From Glebionis coronaria (taxonomy: Eukaryota > Streptophyta > Magnoliopsida > Asterales > Asteraceae): a stretch of DNA of 64,000 nucleotides. This document shows, piece by piece, positions 10,261 through 22,230 of this stretch; position 1 is the first letter of the stretch; each line of letters opens with the position of its first letter. The notes under the pieces were generated by a model. It did not search any database and was not told the DNA's origin. It was given only the letters and a program-made list of their open reading frames with translations. The stretch lies in the NCBI GenBank assembly GCA_025667525.1, contig CM046878.1, positions 386,253,807 to 386,317,806 on the forward strand, in the 5' to 3' direction. A program made the translations under genes and the position numbers.

Positions 10261-12687
10261 AGTATATGAGTTCATGTTTTAATAATACATATTCATAATT
10301 GTTTATACAATTTATTTCATAAAGTAAGTATAAATACTTTATTTTGAAAAGTAAAATATAATATTTTATTTAACTTTAAAGTTTTCCATAAATTATTTTA
10401 ACACTTACAAAATAATTTAGACTTAAGAATTCATACCTTAATTCTTATGGTCTAAGTATTTTAATTATGTTTTATTATAATTAAAATAGATTTTTAAGGT
10501 TAGGGCTTGTTAATGTTTCGGAATATGGCAAAACTAGTCCCTATATATTTTAAACAAGTAAGATTTTCGGGTTTTACATATTTAGTACCTAGGGCTTGTT
10601 AAAGTTTTGGCTCATGGCAGATTTAGTCCCCCTAGTTATATCTAGGTTTTGTAACTTTACTAAATTTACAAAACAGCCCCTAGGGCTTCTTTAGGTCTCG
10701 GCAAATTACAAAAATAGTCCTTAGGGTTTTAAAATGACAAAACAACTTTTAGAAACTTCCCAAAATGGTCCCTAGGGTTTAATTTACCACGTATAGTATT
10801 TATTAAACCCTAGACTTTTGGATATTTACATTTTCAGTCCTTGTGTTTACTAGTTTATCAAAACAAGTTTCATAAGTTACAATTTAGTCCTTAAGTTTCA
10901 TTAATTGTCATTTTCATCCAAAAAGTTTTTATAAGTTATATTTTATTATAAAAACTTTTATTTTATCATTCAAACTTTATATGGGATCATTAAATGGGCT
11001 AAACATCTAAGAGCTATTTTAGTGGGCTTAAATATATTTCAAGTCCACTAATTCATTTAAATGTGCCTTTAAATCATTTATTGGGCTTAATATATTTTTA
11101 AGTCCTTTAATTAATTAAATGGGCCTAAGTGTAATCTTAAGTCTATTTAAGTCACTAAGATGTATCAAATGGGCTTATTGGGTCCATTAAGTTTTTGATT
11201 AACATTTCATGGGCTTAATTAGTCCATTAACATTATTTATATTTTATGTATGTTTTTACTTAGGATTTTCTTATAAGCTTATTATGAGCTTATTAATGTT
11301 TAGTTTTAAATCTAAATAGATGAATAAAACTTAAAATTTGTTTTATGTGTTATACCAAATTAGGTCTAGGTGTGTTATAAGGTTACAAGTAAGTCATAAG
11401 CCCTAGTAGGAGCTTATATCTCACGGCTAACATTTGTTATAGCATATTAAGATAAATCAATTCTTATTTTAAGGTTGCATGTAATTTATAAGTGTTACAA
11501 AAATAGATCTAACTATGTACAAGTCAAGAAAACAAGTTACAAGTCCAAAATAAGATCTAAACTATGTCTAGACCCAAAAATCAAGTATAGATCCTTGTAC
11601 ACTCATATGTAACCCACGGCTATACTTTTAGATCTTGGTATTTTCCAAGATGAAAACTTTAGCTAGTTTTTAAGTCTTGTAAATATTTACAAAAACACAT
11701 TATGATTATCTAGGTTACATGCATGTTCCCAAGGCTACTTTTATTCCAAGAAACAATGTATAGCCCACGGCTATATTGTTTTCTCCCAATATTCCCATAA
11801 GATCTACTAGCTTATTTCATGTGTATCATGTTAAGTTAACACTTAGCACTAGATCGAGGTTTATTTAAGCATGCATGTACATCTAACCCATTTTAGGTCT
11901 TGTGTAACCCACGACCATATTTATACACATAAGTTGTTTTTGTGATTTTTAATATTCCATTTAACATGTTAAATTTCATATTCCATTATTCAAAACTTAG
12001 AAAACCATTCATATAGTCATCACTTAATTTAGCCGTGACCTTTAAGGTCATGGTTTTCATGATCTTTAAGTTGCACAAGTTCATTTCATGAGATCTATGG
12101 TTATTGGTTAACCAAGTCCCATAAACAAGATTTGTAACTCATGAAATGTTTAGATTTATACAAGGTTTCATATGGTTTTTAAATCAAGTTTAATACATAA
12201 CACATAAGTCATAAGTTTCTTATTAAAAGATTTTAAATCATAAACATGATTTGCATAAATATGTCATGACCTATAAGGGTCATAGCTTTATCAAATCTTG
12301 ATTTTTAACATGTTACTTACTTGTGTTTATATGTGTATGATGATGATGCATGCATAAAGAAGTGAATGGTTATGATGTGTATACCTCTCTTGCCTAAGGG
12401 GTTCCACAAATGATCTAGATGAACAAGGAGATATGAGATCTACTCAAGATGATGAAGAAAACCCTAAAACAAACCAAGTCGTGGTCTTGATGACTTAGCT
12501 AGGGCTTGTTTATAGTGATTCCAAGAGAATGATACTACTAATGATTTGTAGTAAAGATAAGACAAGTATCTTGGTGGAATTAATACTTGGTTTTGGATGT
12601 ATATGGCTTTAAGCCGTATGATTTGAGAGAGAAGAGGGTGAGAGTATAAGATTTGGATTGCATGTGTGTGAGAATGTGTGTGTTTCG

Positions 12688-12697
12688 GTTTATAGAG
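12688..12697 (-). promoter_or_regulatory. Putative TATA box of LTR A
   Basis: The minus strand reads CTCTATAAAC, about 520 bp inside the sense 5' end of the LTR and followed by a CA-rich stretch that could hold the start site. The corresponding block is missing from LTR B, and the TATA core is altered in LTR C. Confidence 0.4.
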
Positions 12698-13215
12698 GAG
12701 AGAGGGAAAGGGAATGCAAAAGGCATGATTGCCTAGGTAAGAACACTTGTGCCAAGTGTTGGCTTTTGTGTTTCCCATGCATCCCTTCTCCTTCCACATG
12801 CCTTTTGTGTCGTGTATGACTATCCAAAAGAGAGGGTGGGCTTGTGTAGGCTTGTGTTGGGCTATAACACAAAGAGTACATGATCTTAGGCTAGTCCAAG
12901 AAGGTTTAAGGATGCCTATAATATGCATACATATATATACGGCTATATTACACATGGTGTAGTATATTTTCCAATCTTTGTTAAGTGTTGTTTAATCAAT
13001 GTGGGTTATGTATTTTTACTACTTGTTTTAGGTACATAGTTTACATAGTCAAACTTATTATAACAAGTACGTATGCAAAAGTATATGTGAACATTGGACA
13101 AGTTCGCACATGACTTAAAGAAATATAATACATGAATTTGTCTTCCAAGATTTAATGGGTGAAATTTCATTACATAAAATCATGGTAAAATCATGGTAAA
13201 ATCATGGATTTTACA

Positions 13216-14862
13216 GCACCACCCCGTTATTTTAGCTTTGTCCTCAAAGCTATTAAAAACATAGTTATCTCTTAAGTGAAGATGTTCTAAGTATGATTCG
13301 TTTCAGATTCTCTATCATGTACGGATGGCGGCATGAATGCGAAGTGGTCTACGCCTAGGTTATCCTTATACATCCGATTGGGCATTAATGAAAGCTTCTG
13401 TTATTACGGGTGAACAGAAGAGAATGCAGAGATATTTTTATCCAGGTTGCACTATTCATCCGGTTTGAGCAGTAAAAGAGACCGCTTTTATGGATGGACA
13501 GGAGGCAATGCAAAGAGATCTTTATCTGGATCGCACTATACATCCGGTTGAGCAGTAAAGGAGACTGCTGCGATGGATGGATGGGCACGGCCTTTCAATG
13601 GGAGTTGTAGTTATGTACTTTCAAGAGCTGGGATAGGACCAATGGTGTTGTAGATTTGGTTAGGAGGACAAATTCACTGCAAATGGTTTCTGATATGAGG
13701 AGGACACGCCAGCATATTTTATATGCTGGGGAAACTGGGGATGTACTATGTCTGCATCCTTTTCACGGGTGAGGTACAGGTTATATCTCCACACCCGATA
13801 ATGAAAATTGGGGGTTAAAGGTAAAACAAAATATTTTAACTATAACCCCTCCTATATCAAATAGCTTTAAGAAAAGACTTACAATTATACCTCAATCTTG
13901 TGGGATACAAACGTCAGTTACTAGTACTAAAGTTTTTACCCAACAGAGTAGTTAAGATTATTGTTGATGGCGATTGGGTAAGAAGTTGTAAAGAATCTGC
14001 TTCTTTCGCCGTGGGTCTGAGCGAGAGGGGCACAAAAAAGAAGTACCTCAATTGGTGGAAATAAAAGAAGATACCAAGAATAAAGAAGTGCGCGCCTTGC
14101 GGGGTGCTGCCACAAAGGTCATGTATTCACTATTACTGGTTCAAAATTTGCACAAATTTTGACTTCTAAGTAGAGGAAATTTCTCCTCCAAGAGTCTGGT
14201 GAATGGTGGTATTGTCGAACTAATTGGACCCAAAGAGGAAAGAGGAATGTCCAAAATTGTGGGACATTCAATATTTCTCTACGAGGGATGTCGAACTTAG
14301 TCCTACGAAATACACCTATTGAGAGTTGAATTGTGTTTCAGGTTTAGGGTTGCCTAAGTGGCGGATATAACCCTACAAAATACACCCATTGTGATTTGGA
14401 TGTGTCTTTCAGGTTTAGGCAGAGGAGAAATAGGTTAGGGAAATGGAGTATTCCCAGACCAAGTATTCTCTGGCCTGTTGGCGCTAGAGACGACACTAAA
14501 TCTAGTGTTAACTATATCGGGGTTATGGCTCCCCAGTACAATCAAGGTTTCATCTCCCTAGGGTATGCGAACCAAATTTTGGTCATATATGATATTTACA
14601 TGATACTTGCTAGTCAATTTATGCTGATGATTACATCAAAGCTATAAAGACTTTCTAGGATCTGATTAATGTAATACGGGTGATTGGAAAGTTTTTAAGG
14701 AACGACCTCGAATGATGGTGTTAACCATCATAACCTTTCCGTCGACTATTCCATAGTATAATAGGAGTTTAGGACTAAAGGAGAGATTTCCAATTTCTTA
14801 CTAAATTTAGCAAACATAAGGCTTTGATCAATCCCATGTGCCAAACAAGATAGATATATATA
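13216..14862 (-). other. Element 1 spacer between gag and 3' LTR
   Basis: Occupies the place of pol but encodes nothing recognisable. It contains an imperfect tandem pair of about 85 bp (about 13415-13500 and 13501-13590, each with a GCACTAT-CATCCGGTT-GAGCAGTAAA core). The minus-strand CGGGGTGGTGC next to LTR A at 13216-13226 is the polypurine-tract position. A matching spacer, with the same tandem pair, occurs in element 2. Confidence 0.65.
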
Positions 14863-16149
14863 TCATTGGTTTAGTAAGAACGTACCAGGTGAGATCTTGG
14901 AGCCTAGGTTAGTTTGGGCATTGCTGGCCATGTACACTTGCGAAAGAGTTCCCTTGTTGTCCTTCTTCTTGTTGGCCAACTTGGGAAAATCGGGTCTCAC
15001 ATGCCCAGGGGTTCCACACTCGTAACATACCACAACTTTCTTTGGTCCATTACTACTTCCACCTGCGGGGTTTCGGTTTCCCTGCTGCCCACTTCCACTT
15101 CCACGTGAATTAGACTTGCCCTTGTTGCTGTTTCCGGGATTTGTATTCGGTCGGCCTGGGGTAGCAACATTTGTTTGACAATCATGAGCAAAATGGCGTT
15201 GTTGGCCGCACTTGTAGCATCCTTGGCACTGTCCTCCAGCGACATGGTGATAATTGCATTTTGGGCACTTGGGTTTGGATCCCGAGTAGTTCTTGGTACG
15301 AGTTGTGGGAATGGTACCATAGGTTTGCCCAATGTCTTGCCTTTTTTATGGTTGCTGGTGCTGGCTACGAGCATTTTCATCCGACTTTCTCTTGTTGTCC
15401 GTTTGCCTTTCGGACAAATTGCGGGCTCGTTTGTTGATTAGCTCAGTTGCAAATTCCATAGCGTTCTCAATTGTAGTGGGTCGTGAAGCTAGCACACTGT
15501 CATGAATGTAGTCAGGGAGTCCGCTGACATACTTTTCAATCTTTTCGCTCCTTAGAGGAAACATTCTGGTGCACATCAAGCTTAACTCTTGAAATCTTTG
15601 GTTGTACCAAAGGATATCATTGTTCTTACACTTGAGATCCCACATCTCAACTTCCAACTTCTTCATTTCTCCTCTGGGACAATACTTCTCAGTCATTCTT
15701 TCCTTGAGATTGGCCCAAGTGAGAGTATAAGCAGCGTCATGTCCAAGGATAGCAACCATAGAGTTCCACCAGGTAAGGGCACTCTCGAGTAGGGTGCACG
15801 TAGCAAAATTAACTCTGTTCTCGTCAACACAACCACTGATGCGGAAGACTGTCTCCAGTCTTTCAAACCACTGCATCAATTCAACAACTCCTTCTTTCCC
15901 TCGGTAGTATGAAGGTTTGCATTTTAATAAGTCGGGGTAAGAACAACCCCTGTTGACGTTGTTTCTGCGCACGTCATGGTTTGGATCATTGTTCATATTG
16001 GCTTCTCTGGCTGCCATAGCTGCCGTAATGCCTTCACCAATCATCTCCCTGAGTTGAGCAGCGGTAACATTATGAGTAGCTTCAGGAACTTCGGTATCAG
16101 CGGTGTTGGAAGCAGTTGTATTATTGGGGTTTGATCGCGTAATCACCAT
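14863..16149 (-). pseudogene. Element 1 gag, one in-frame stop
   Basis: Starts MVITRSNPNNTT at 16149. The gag core lies at residues about 70-230, with a YYRGKEGVVELMQWFERLET segment, TWWNSMV, and KYCPRGEMKKLE. A TAA at about 15344-15346 breaks the frame, which then continues with a CX2CX4HX4C knuckle (CYKCGQQRHFAHDC) and a second knuckle whose last Cys is Phe. The product ends in GTFLLNQ and a stop, exactly where the protease of related gypsy polyproteins begins. Gag would package the element RNA; the other proteins would have to come from a relative. Confidence 0.85.
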
Positions 16150-16583
16150 TTGTCTATAATCATATACAAAATGAGATTATTAGTTCAAACGTTAGTACAT
16201 TTTTTATATTATTTGCAAGAGATGATTTCATGCATAAAATTCATAACAAATTTGGATAACCTGTCAGAATTTCATAATATAATATTTTGCACACAGATAT
16301 AACATAAGATAATGATTACATGCAAATTTCTGTTAGAAATTAAACATTCATCGAGCATATCAAATCCGGGACAAAGACTTAACTAGCCTTGCCTTGGGTA
16401 GTAGTACACATTGTCTTAAGTACATCATATCCAAAATACATGCCCAAAGAAAAAGAAAGATATAGTACGGGATTACATCACCAAAGCTGAAAAGAAATAA
16501 AAGTACAACAGGCCTTATGATATGATAGCCGGGATGCAACCCGTATGCTTATCATGACGTACAAGAAGTCTAGTACGTCTATA
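16150..16583. other. Element 1 spacer between ORF1 and gag
   Basis: About 430 bp without ORF or strong motif; conserved with 40270-40697 of element 2. No splice or ribosome-entry signal can be claimed from sequence alone. Confidence 0.4.
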
Positions 16584-17452
16584 CTAATCCTGCCTGGATG
16601 GTCCGCTAGATGAGGCCAGTGTTGATGGTGCTGGTGATGTTGATGGGGTTGCGGAATCTCTCCTTGCAGAATCTTTCCTGGTGTTCCATGAAGTCCGAAC
16701 TGTCGTGCGGGTCTCCTTGAGCGTGCGGAGAGCTGATAGTAGCTGGTTTCGGAGTCTATCAACAACCCCTCGGAGATATGCCATCTCCCCAGTAACTCCA
16801 TCATGCCGGACAGTTGCGAGATCAAATAAAATGGACAATGATTGCTCCTGAGCAGAAAGAGCAGCATGGGTCTGATGCTGCAGACCCTCCATAACCTAAA
16901 TGCGCTGGTGGAGGCGGTAGTTCTCCTCCAATAACCACTTCAATGTCTCATCGGTCCTAGCCTAGGTGCCCTTGGTGGTCTGAGATTCTCCTCCCATAGT
17001 GCGGAAGAGAGAGTCGATACGATCGTGGATAACAGCGTGGCCTTAGTGACTGGCTGTCAACTGGCTGGGGAGGTCGGATATCTCTCGCTCATGGAGTGCA
17101 GCCAGTGCAGAGATCTGAGCCTGGATGGAATCGACACGTCCTGCCCCGGAGCCTTCCCCGGTCTTATATGTGGAGACGGGTACGGACCCGGTAAAATAGC
17201 CCGTTGGAACTGATGGGGTATAGAAGATGGTATGCCAGGGAGAACCTGGTCCTCCTCCATAGAGGTCGGGACCAGTATGGCCGATGCTGAGATGGAAAAA
17301 GGGTCCTTTGGGAGTACGGCCTCGATGGTTGGGTCATCCTCCGATTCCGAGCCTGAAAACCACCCACATTGTGTAGATCGCGGAGATGAACAAACAACTG
17401 GAGTAGGAACTGCTATGGGTAGAAGAGTCGAAGGTGCAGTAGGCGGAGTCAT
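16584..17452 (-). pseudogene. Element 1 ORF1 (coiled-coil protein), frameshifted
   Basis: Begins MTPPTAPSTLLP at 17452 and shows the same Pro/Ser-rich start and acidic segment (SESEDDPTIEAVLPKDPFS) as the intact copy in element 2. The frame shifts near 17200, stops appear in the middle (around 16962), and the C-terminal part reopens at 16892-16584, ending SSSGPSRQD. Function is unknown. It lies between primer site and gag, where ordinary chromoviruses have only a leader. Confidence 0.75.
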
Positions 17453-17972
17453 GATGCTCTGAAATAGTATTATTTTAAGTTTGAAGTAAGTATAAGCTTG
17501 CAAACAAAGAACAATATTATTTTAGATTACATGTTTTATGAAATATATCCTTTTTAAACAATTATCATAATGTTTTAAGGTTACATATATTAATACTTAT
17601 ATATATATATATATGTTAAGCAGTTCATTTAACAATTAGAAAGTGCAATATGTGGTTTTGTATTTCTACATTTTCATTTCAGTATTTTAATACGTAGTGT
17701 AGATTTTCAAGTTTAGCATATCAAACAGTTTCCATAGCAATATCTTACTAAACAGTAATTATAATCAAGTTTAGTAACAATATATACACTTAGTTCACAT
17801 AGCATAAAATGCCCTAAGATCTATATGCTTAACTAATACGGTCCAAAAAGAAAAATCCCAAAAAGATTTTTATAAGTTATAGTCCAGTTTTAAATAAATA
17901 AAAATTATTTTATTTTTGTTTTATTTAAAAATTTATCTGGTTCTCTATAACTAATGCTCTGATACCATTCTC
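17453..17972 (-). other. Element 1 leader with primer-binding site
   Basis: AT-rich leader between LTR B and ORF1. The minus-strand TGGTATCAGAGC at 17956-17967 matches the 3' end of plant initiator tRNA-Met, the usual chromovirus primer, 5 bp from the LTR edge. A run of TA repeats lies near 17597-17614. Confidence 0.8.
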
Positions 17973-20900
17973 TATGACACCCCGGGTAGAGTCAAAATAT
18001 GCGGAAATATCCACGAAGATGTCACTAGGGTGGATCGATAGCATATAGTCCATAGAGCATAAGATAAGGACTTATTTAAATCAGTTTACATGTTTGACAA
18101 CAAATAAAATAAATTTGTTTAAAACATGATAGAAGGTGATTGTTTATATTTCCCAAATAGAACCCTTGACGTGTCCTATGATGCAGATTTCTAAGATGCT
18201 GGAGACCATGCACACACCACGTACTAACTTCATATTCCTGTGCAAAACATACTAAAGGGAGTCAACATAAAGTTGGTGAATTTACAGGTTTTAACAGTTT
18301 ATTAGTTTGGACATACATTAAGCATAGAGGTGACAATGCACAAAGCATTCTCACAAAAATGTAGATAACATTTGTTTATTATTAGAAACTGAAGCTGAAC
18401 CTCCATAGTCCTCAACAGATGAGGACGTAGTGTCTTACAAAAAGACACCCATTCCAGTTCCAACATGGTATACGTCTGTTGTCCCGGCCAAGGCAAAGTG
18501 AGCATGACTCACCCAGACGGGGATGGTTAATCCCTAATAGATCTATTTATAACATTTGGGCAATTTACAACAATTTAACAGTTCCAATAATAATCAATCA
18601 TAGTCAGGGTTATACAATCTCATTATGTCCATTAAGTGTTTGCATATTCTCTTTCCCAAAAGGGAGAGTTTTATCAATAGTTTATATGGGGTTGTAAACT
18701 CACCTGGGAGTAGGCAATAGCTGTTTAATACGAATATCCAGATAAAGCTCACGCCAAAGTTATGCCTAATCAAATAGTACAGTCTTAATAGATAGTACAA
18801 AGAACGTATATGTATGCTTATACAGATTTTAGTTAGTTTAATTATGCTACGGTATTTATCTAAATAATCGTAGTTCAAGTATCAACAATATTCATTTAAA
18901 CTTATTTACATAAGTTTCATTTCTAAGTGAACACAAAAGGTCTTACTTAGAATATCAGTCTATGTTTATAACACATATTTTAGCATGTAGTTCATTTAAC
19001 GTTCATACAACAACTTGTATATAATTTCATAATTAAGTAAACAAAAGATGTCTTACTTAAAATATTAATTTACGTTCTCCGTTCATGTATTATAGCCACA
19101 CATTTATTATTAAATTTTATTATTAAGTAAACACAAAAATTCTACTTAAAATACTAGTTTACGTTCGTAGTTCATGTATTATAATTATCCATTAAAACTT
19201 ATTAGAAAGTTTCATATTTTAAGTAAACGTAGGGTGTTTTACTTAAATATTGGTATTCAATTTATTCAACGTTCATATAATTTTATATTCTAAAAGTATA
19301 TGAGTTCATGTTTTAATAATACATATTCATAATTGTTTATACAATTTATTTCATAAAGTAAATATAAATATTTTATTTTGAAAAGTAAAATATAATATTT
19401 TATTTAACTTTAAAGTTTTCCATAAATTATTTTAACACTTATAAAATAATTTAAACTTAAGAATTTATACCTTAATTCTTATGGTCTAAGTATTTTAATT
19501 ATGTTTTATTATAATTAAAATAGATTTTTAAGGTTAGGGCTTGTTAATGTTTCGGAATATAGCAAAACTAGTCCCTCTATATTTTAAACAAGTAAGATTT
19601 TCGGGTTTTACATACTTAGTAACTAGGGCTTGTTAATGTTTCGGGCATGGCAGATTTAGTCCCCCTAGTTATATCTAGGTTTTGTAACTTTACTAAAATT
19701 AAAAAAACAGCCCCTAGGGCTTCTTTAGGTTTCGGAAAATTACAAAACTAGTCCTTAGGATTTTAAAATGACAAAACAACTTTTAGAAACTTCCCAAAAT
19801 GGTCCCTAGGTTTTAATTTACCACGGATAGTATTTATTAAACCCTAAACTTTTGGATATTTACATTTTCAGTCCTTGTGTTTACTAGTTTATCGAAACAA
19901 GTTTCATAAGTTACAATATTAGTCCTTAAATTTCATTAATTATCATTTTCATCCAAAAAGTTTTTATAAGTTATATTTTATTATAAAAACTTTTATATTA
20001 TCATTCAAACTTTATATGGGCTCATTAAATGGGCTAAACATCTAATGGGTTATTTTAGTGGGCTTAAATATATTTCAAGTCCACTAATTTATTTAAATGG
20101 GCCTTTAAATTATTTATTGGGCTTAATATATTTTTAAGTCCTTTAATTAGTTAAATGGGCCTAAGTGTAATCTTAAGTCTATTTAAGTCACTAAGATTTA
20201 TCAAATGGGCTTATTGGGTCCATTAAGTTTTTGATTAACATTTCATGGGCTTAATTAGTCCATTAACAATACTTTATATTTTATGCATGTTTTTACTTAG
20301 GATTTTCTTATAATCTTATTATGAGCTTATTAATGTTTAGTTTTAAATATAAATAGATGAATAAAACTTAAAATTTGTTTTATGTGTTATACCAAATTAG
20401 GTCTAGGTGTGTTATAAGGTTACAAGTAAGTCATAAGCCTTAGTAGGAGCTTATATCTCACGGCTAACATTTGTTATAGAATATTAAGATAAATCAATTC
20501 TCATTTTAAGGTTGCATGTAATTTGTAAGTGTTACAAAAATAGATCTTACTATGTACAAGTCAAGAAAAGAAGTTACAAGTCCAAAATAAGATCTAAACT
20601 ATGTCTAGACCCAAAAATCAAGTATAGATCCATGTACACTCATATGTAACTCACAACTATACTTTTAGATCTTGGTATTTCCAAGATGAACACTTTAGCT
20701 AGTTTTTATGTCTTATAAATATTTACAAAAACACGTTATGATTATCTAGGTTACATGCATGTTCCCAATGCTACTTTTATTCCAAGAAACAATGTATAGC
20801 CCACGGCTATATTGTTTTCTCCCAATATTCCCATAAGATCTACTAGCTTATTTCATGTGTATCATGTTAAGTTAACACTTATCACTAGATCTAGGTTTAT

Positions 20901-22225
20901 TTAAGCATGCATGTATATCTAACCCATTTTAGGTCTTGTGTAACCCACGGCCATATTTATACACATAAGTTGTTTTTGTGATATTTAATATTCCATTTAA
21001 CATGTTACATTTCATATTCCATTATTCAAAACTTGGAAAACCATTCATATAGTCATCACTTAATTTAGTCGTGACCTTTAAGGTCATGGTTTTCATGATC
21101 TTTAAGTTGCATAAGTTCATTTCATGAGATCTATGGTTATTTGTTAACCAAATTCCCATAAATAAGATTTGTAACTCATGAAATGTTTAGATTTATAAAA
21201 GGTTTCATATGGTTTTTAAATAAAGTTTAATACATAACACATAAGTCATAAGTTTCTTATTAAAAGATTTTAAATCATAAACATGATTTGCATAAATATG
21301 CCGTGACCTATGAGGGTCATAGCTTTATCAAATCTTGATTTTTAAAATGTTACTTACTTGTGTTTATAGGTGTATGATGATGATGCATGCATTAAGAAGT
21401 GAAAGGTTATGATGTGTATACCTCTCTTGCCTAAAAGTACCACAAATGATCTAGATGAACAAGGAGATTTGAGATCTACTCAAGATGATGAAGAAAACCC
21501 TAAAACAAACCAAGTCGTGGCCTTGATGACTTAGCTAGGGCTTGTTTATAGTGATTCCAAGAGAATGATACTACTAATGATTTGTAGTAAAGATAAGACA
21601 AGTATCTTGGTGGAATTAATACTTGGTTATGGATGTATATGGCTTTAATTCGTGTGATTTGAGAGAGAAGAGGGTGAGAGTACAAGATTTGGATTGCATG
21701 TGTATGAGAATGTGTGTGTTCCGGGTGAGAGTACAAGATTTGGATTGCATTGCCTAGCTAAGAACACTTGTACCAAGTGTTGGCTTTTGTGTTTCCCATG
21801 CATCCCTTCTCCTTCCACATGCCTTTGGTGCCGTGTATGGCTATCCAAAAGAGAGGGTGGGCTTGTGTGGGCTTGTGTTGGGCTTTAACACAAAGAGTAC
21901 ATGATCTTGGGCTAGTCCAAGAAGGTTTAAGGATGCCTATAATATACATACATATATATACGGCTATATTACACATGGTGTAGTATATTTTCCAATCTTT
22001 GTTAAGTGTTGTTTAATCAATGTGGGTTATGCATTTTTACTACTTGTTTTAGGTACATAGTTTACATAGTCAAACTTATTATAACAAGTATGTATGTAAA
22101 AGTATATGTGCACATTGGACAAGTTCACACATGACTTACAGAAATATAATACATGAATTTGTGTTCCAAGATTTAATGGGTGAAATTTCATTACATAAAA
22201 TCATGGTAAAATCATGGATTTTACA
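17973..22225 (-). repeat. LTR B, 5' LTR of element 1 (about 4.25 kb)
   Basis: Aligns to LTR A along its length; the outer TG at 17973 is mutated to TA. Near 21717-21760 it differs from LTR A by a local rearrangement: a second copy of GGGTGAGAGTACAAGATTTG replaces the block that contains the TATA-like CTCTATAAAC. As this is the promoter-bearing 5' LTR, the copy may be silent. Confidence 0.88.
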
Positions 22226-22230
22226 GAGCA
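22226..22230. other. Target-site duplication GAGCA, right copy (element 1)
   Basis: Directly follows the LTR B end GGATTTTACA; identical to 8935-8939. Confidence 0.85.

Larger units (their letters stand above)
8940..13215 (-). repeat. LTR A, 3' LTR of element 1 (about 4.28 kb)
   Basis: Plus-strand boundaries TGTGACACCCCGGG and GGATTTTACA. It contains no real gene. Inside are about four diverged units of roughly 90-110 bp (about 9870-10260, each with a TAAGTAAAC block), a stretch of repeated TAGTCCCTAGGG-like words (10500-10800), and repeats of the TTAAATGGGCTTAA type (10980-11240). Confidence 0.9.
8940..22225 (-). mobile_element. Element 1: complete TR-GAG type gypsy element
   Basis: About 13.3 kb: LTR A (3'), spacer, gag, coiled-coil ORF, tRNA-Met primer site, LTR B (5'), all minus strand. 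It is bounded by the 5-bp duplication GAGCA and sits inside LTR C of element 2. It has no pol genes, and the same stretch is missing from element 2, so the loss predates both insertions. LTRs A and B share variants that C and D lack, showing an insertion independent of element 2. Confidence 0.9.

Noticed and set aside
12464..12955. 163-codon minus-strand ORF in LTR A
   Set aside because: LTR B copy is broken, LTR C copy is different; no protein features. Non-coding LTR.
14997..15380. 127-codon ORF on the minus strand and similar ones at 15171-15441 on the plus strand
   Set aside because: Other-frame shadows of the gag zinc-knuckle region.
17025..17213. 62-codon plus-strand ORF rich in Cys and Gly
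   Set aside because: Antisense shadow of the broken coiled-coil ORF.
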